Part shown: positions 33,476-35,751 of the stretch, piece by piece
Layout: every line of letters begins with the position of its first letter
Position numbering within the stretch: position 1 is the stretch's first letter
NCBI GenBank assembly: GCA_049317725.1
Contig: JBMOHS010000017.1
Coordinates: forward strand, 1-35,751
DNA from: CAIOZW01 sp049317725
GTDB lineage: Bacteria > Acidobacteriota > Blastocatellia > RBC074
Direction: 5' to 3'
Length of the DNA stretch: 35,751 nucleotides
Notes under the pieces: generated by a model
Told to the model about the DNA's origin: nothing
What the model saw: only the letters and a program-made list of their open reading frames with translations
Database searches by the model: none
Program-made: the position numbers and the translations under genes

Positions 33476-33824
33476 CTTCGTCCTCCCCTCCGGTCGTCCC
33501 AGAAATGTTGCCGTCGATCGTGGTGGCGTCGAGGTAGATGACGCCTTCCCGAATCTCCACGGGGTAGACGGTCACTTGCAAGTGCGAGGCCGCCGTCGAG
33601 GTGCCCGTCGTCAGGCAGAAGTCGAAGCAGTGCCACGGGCAGTAGACCTTGCCCTTCTCAAGAAACCCCTCGCTGAGCGGGGCCCCACGATGGGGGCAGC
33701 GATCGTCGATTGCCCGGACTGAGTCCCCGTCCCGAAACAGGGCAATCTCTTGGCGTCCGAGCTGAACCCGTACCCCTCCTGCCACTGGAACCTCCTCGAT
33801 CCGCCCAACTGCTTCCCAGCCCAT
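33465..33824 (-). CDS. Rieske [2Fe-2S] ferredoxin-like protein
   Basis: A 119-residue soluble protein with the Rieske ligand set C43-P-H45 (C-P-H-R-G) and C62-P-W-H65 (C-P-W-H-C-F-D-F). The size and lack of a membrane anchor or extra domain match the ferredoxin components of aromatic-ring dioxygenases or the NirD-type small subunits. No oxygenase or nitrite reductase large subunit is adjacent. The last about 15 residues are acidic (G-E-D-E-D-D-L). GGAGAG precedes the ATG at 33824. It is the first gene of a two-gene coupled unit. Confidence 0.92.
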   Translation of the reverse strand: MGWEAVGRIEEVPVAGGVRVQLGRQEIALFRDGDSVRAIDDRCPHRGAPLSEGFLEKGKVYCPWHCFDFCLTTGTSTAASHLQVTVYPVEIREGVIYLDATTIDGNISGTTGGEDEDDL

Positions 33825-33910
33825 CCCGCTCTCTCCTTTCGTTCTGTTGCCAACACCGCTGGGGGCTCATCCACCCAACCCCAAGTCCTGGTCGACCCGT
33901 CTTTTTTCGC

Positions 33911-33938
33911 TTGCGGAAATTGGAAAGTGGACTATGAT
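33911..33938 (+). promoter_or_regulatory. Candidate sigma-70 promoter for the BON-domain gene
   Basis: TTGCGG (33911-33916), 16-base spacer, TATGAT (33933-33938, 5 of 6 consensus), about 100 bases before the ATG at 34040. Confidence 0.55.
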
Positions 33939-34039
33939 GTTGCCCAGCCATCCCGCGTGAGGGTCAGCCACCTTCGACTCATGACCCATCCTCAATGACG
34001 CTATTCCCCACGATTCACTCGTGAAGAGGAGGAACCTGC

Positions 34040-34429
34040 ATGTCGCATATTTTGACCAAGTCGTCGGGATCTCTGCAGTTTTCAGCGCTCCAGCCGCTGT
34101 TTCGTTTGGTTGTGATGATTGCGCTGGCCACGGTCGGCACGCTCGGGGCGACCGCTCAGACGCCCACGGCCCCTTCTGCCGGCAAGTCAGATAGCGAGAT
34201 TCGGCAGTGCATCGAGAATCGACTGGCCAGCTCCGAGAAGCTCGGAGGACAAGGCTTCACGGTCGCGGTGGCGAACCGCGAGGCGACGCTGACGGGCACC
34301 GCTCGCAATAGCGGGAGCAAGGGAGCTGTCACTCGCATCGCCCGCACCTGCGGGGCCGACAAGGTCAGCAATCTTATCACAGCCCCCTCGCCACAACGCT
34401 CCGCCCGGAAGGACTCTGGTACCATCTAG
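34040..34429 (+). CDS. Secreted BON-domain protein
   Basis: A 129-residue exported protein. A strong GAAGAGGAGG site lies before the ATG. The first 40 residues form a signal peptide (hydrophobic L-V-V-M-I-A-L-A-T-V, cleavage likely at A-T-A-Q). The mature part (about 50-113) fits a BON domain, the small beta-alpha-beta fold for periplasmic or membrane association seen in OsmY: D-S-E-I-R-Q-C-I-E-N-R-L at the start and A-T-L-T-G-T-A-R-N in the centre, where Gly is the conserved turn. Two cysteines (in R-Q-C and R-T-C-G) could form a disulfide. A role in envelope maintenance or stress is inferred from the family only. Confidence 0.75.
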   Translation: MSHILTKSSGSLQFSALQPLFRLVVMIALATVGTLGATAQTPTAPSAGKSDSEIRQCIENRLASSEKLGGQGFTVAVANREATLTGTARNSGSKGAVTRIARTCGADKVSNLITAPSPQRSARKDSGTI

Positions 34430-34446
34430 CTTCCCGGGATTTTCTG

Positions 34447-34478
34447 CCACCCCTCCACCCCTCCACCCCTCCACCCCT
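34447..34478. repeat. Four-unit 8-bp tandem repeat (CCACCCCT)
   Basis: Four exact CCACCCCT units sit in the convergent space between the BON gene and the glycosyltransferase. On the minus strand this reads AGGGGTGG four times, with four evenly spaced G4 runs that could fold as a G-quadruplex in the last gene's 3' untranslated region. Confidence 0.85.
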
Positions 34479-34515
34479 CTGGGCGTTTGCGGGGCATGGG
34501 CCCGGAATCTCTCCA

Positions 34516-35751
34516 TCAGCGGGGTCGGGAGAGGGAGGCCGGGGCTTTTGGGGAGCTCGCGGAAATGGGCCGGTGGCGAACGATCGTTTCCGAAGGGGAG
34601 ATCATCTCATAGTCGATGCCGCGCCAGACGATCCGGCGAGTTTGGCGGGAGCGGAGAAAATTGAAGAGATAGAGCAGCGAGATCGCAGGAGAGAGCACTC
34701 CCTGGGCGAGGACCCCAGCCCAGCCGAGCCGCGTGCCCGGGGCTGCTCCATTCCGGCTGGATCGGTGGAGCAAGTGCCGCGCGAGCAGCGCGCGAGACCA
34801 AGCGGTCAGACCCGCCAGCAGGTAGAGAATCGCCAGGAGCGCAGGCAGCGAGCGGCTCTCTTCCTTTCCGAGTAGAAGGAGCAGGGAGCCCCCCCCCCAG
34901 AAGGTCCAGACAAAGAAGGCGTGGCTGACCAGTCCGACTTTCCAGACATTGGGGGAGTAGATGCGGGTAATCCGGATCTGGCGGGTCGTGAATTCGAGCA
35001 ACTCGGCCCAGGACAGGCAGGCTGCCGAGGGGAGGAGGGCCGCTGGGACGAAGCGGATCCGCTGGCGCGCCTCGTGGATGGCGCCGGTCAGCATGTAGTC
35101 ATCGCTGAGAGCCCGTTCCCACCGGCGGCGAATCTCAAGCCGCTCGAAGTTTTCGCGTCGGATCGCCATTGAGCCACCCCAGGCGAAGCGCGAACGTTCC
35201 CCCAACAGCGAGAGGGCGGCACTGTTCCAGATCGAGAGCAGCGTCACTACGACCGCTTGCGCTGTCCTCTCCGGCCAGGATCCAGCGGCCGCGGTCGGAA
35301 GGAACCAGCGGAAACCGGTCGTCGCCCCGACCCGCTTGTCCCCAAGGGGGGCAACCATCTCAGCCAACCAGTCCCTCCCGGGCCTCGCGTCGGCGTCAGC
35401 AAAGACGAAGACCTCCGTGCGTCGGTCGGTCGCGTCGATCATCTCGATTGCGGCGCAGAGATTGTGGATCTTCTGCCCACGAATTCTTGCCTGTCCCGCG
35501 ACCAGTAACCAAGCCGACCGGGGGCTCTCCTCAATCAGCCGCGTCAGAATCGCATGGGCCGGGTCGGTAGTGCTCTCGGTGACAAAGACCAGTTCGTAGT
35601 CGGGATAGTCCTGCTCGAAGAGGGGCTGCAGGTTCTTCTCGAATTCCGGGTCGAGCCCTTTGCAGGGGACGAAGATCGCGGCTTTTGGCTGGTAGGCGCG
35701 TCCTCCCTCCGGCTGTCTTTTGGGATACCGCAAGGCATACTGCACAAAGCG
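34516..35751 (-). CDS. Ceramide-glucosyltransferase-like GT2 (HpnI-like), 5' end beyond the window
   Basis: The frame stays open through the right edge, so the N-terminus is missing; about 411 residues are visible. The start is F-V-P-C-K-G-L-D-P-E-F-E-K-N-L, as in GT21/ceramide glucosyltransferases and the hopanoid enzyme HpnI. Next are the metal-binding D-A-D in F-A-D-A-D-A-R-P-G, W-G-G-S-M-A-I, and the catalytic D-D-Y-M-L-T-G. The usual Q-x-x-R-W motif reads R-Q-I-R-I-T-R, with Ile for Trp. Two or three C-terminal membrane helices anchor it to the inner membrane. A first transmembrane helix would be expected just outside the window. It transfers a sugar to a lipid such as hopanoid, sphingolipid or diacylglycerol. 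Confidence 0.85.
   Translation of the reverse strand, partial: RFVQYALRYPKRQPEGGRAYQPKAAIFVPCKGLDPEFEKNLQPLFEQDYPDYELVFVTESTTDPAHAILTRLIEESPRSAWLLVAGQARIRGQKIHNLCAAIEMIDATDRRTEVFVFADADARPGRDWLAEMVAPLGDKRVGATTGFRWFLPTAAAGSWPERTAQAVVVTLLSIWNSAALSLLGERSRFAWGGSMAIRRENFERLEIRRRWERALSDDYMLTGAIHEARQRIRFVPAALLPSAACLSWAELLEFTTRQIRITRIYSPNVWKVGLVSHAFFVWTFWGGGSLLLLLGKEESRSLPALLAILYLLAGLTAWSRALLARHLLHRSSRNGAAPGTRLGWAGVLAQGVLSPAISLLYLFNFLRSRQTRRIVWRGIDYEMISPSETIVRHRPISASSPKAPASLSRPR

Overview
The window looks like chromosomal DNA of a GC-rich, diderm, free-living bacterium, most likely an Acidobacteriota member. The reasons are an Oar-like TonB-dependent receptor tail ending in a C-terminal aromatic residue, a second TonB receptor with an N-terminal carboxypeptidase-regulatory domain, NtrY/NtrX-type signalling, many secreted hydrolases, and glycosyltransferases of types common in that phylum. 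The phylum call is an inference from gene content. I see no tRNA, rRNA, CRISPR array, insertion sequence or phage gene.

Layout. 1-1377 (+): the 3' end of an outer-membrane receptor, its terminator, and a secreted protein of unknown function. 1405-7424 (-): a vitamin B12 uptake unit. A cobalamin riboswitch (7227-7424) precedes btuF, btuC, btuD and a BtuB-like receptor, so B12 capture is complete from outer membrane to cytoplasm and is probably switched off by B12. 7768-9099 (+): a nucleotide-sugar 6-dehydrogenase. 9162-11567 (-): a secreted MGH1/GH63-like glycosidase. Divergent from it, 11781-12527 (+) is a selenoprotein of the GrdB/PrdB family with an in-frame UGA read as selenocysteine (U-P-M-C) and a compact SECIS-like hairpin. 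It is followed by a GNAT acetyltransferase.

13103-16506 (-) is a three-gene unit in transcription order: radical SAM/SPASM protein, MGDG-synthase-like glycosyltransferase, SDR oxidoreductase. This could be a small envelope-lipid or glycolipid pathway. A 553-base structured intergenic region separates it from a (+) run: EamA transporter, single-domain response regulator, Yip1-family membrane protein, a GMC oxidoreductase with a ferredoxin-like cysteine motif, and a GT39-like membrane glycosyltransferase. glpD (-) converges on that run and overlaps its last gene. Then come a secreted M28 peptidase (+), YjbQ (+), a CPBP protease (-, overlapping YjbQ tail to tail), the NtrY/NtrX pair (+), NadA (+), a coupled Rieske/membrane protein pair (-), a BON-domain secreted protein (+), and a ceramide-glucosyltransferase-like GT2 running off the right edge (-).

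The most notable signals are the selenoprotein that ordinary gene calling would split in two, a dispersed repeat family built on the 9-mer GAATAGGAC that forms long hairpins at two loci, the complete riboswitch-controlled B12 operon, the Fe-S-like motif in the GMC oxidoreductase, and the radical SAM-glycosyltransferase-SDR unit.
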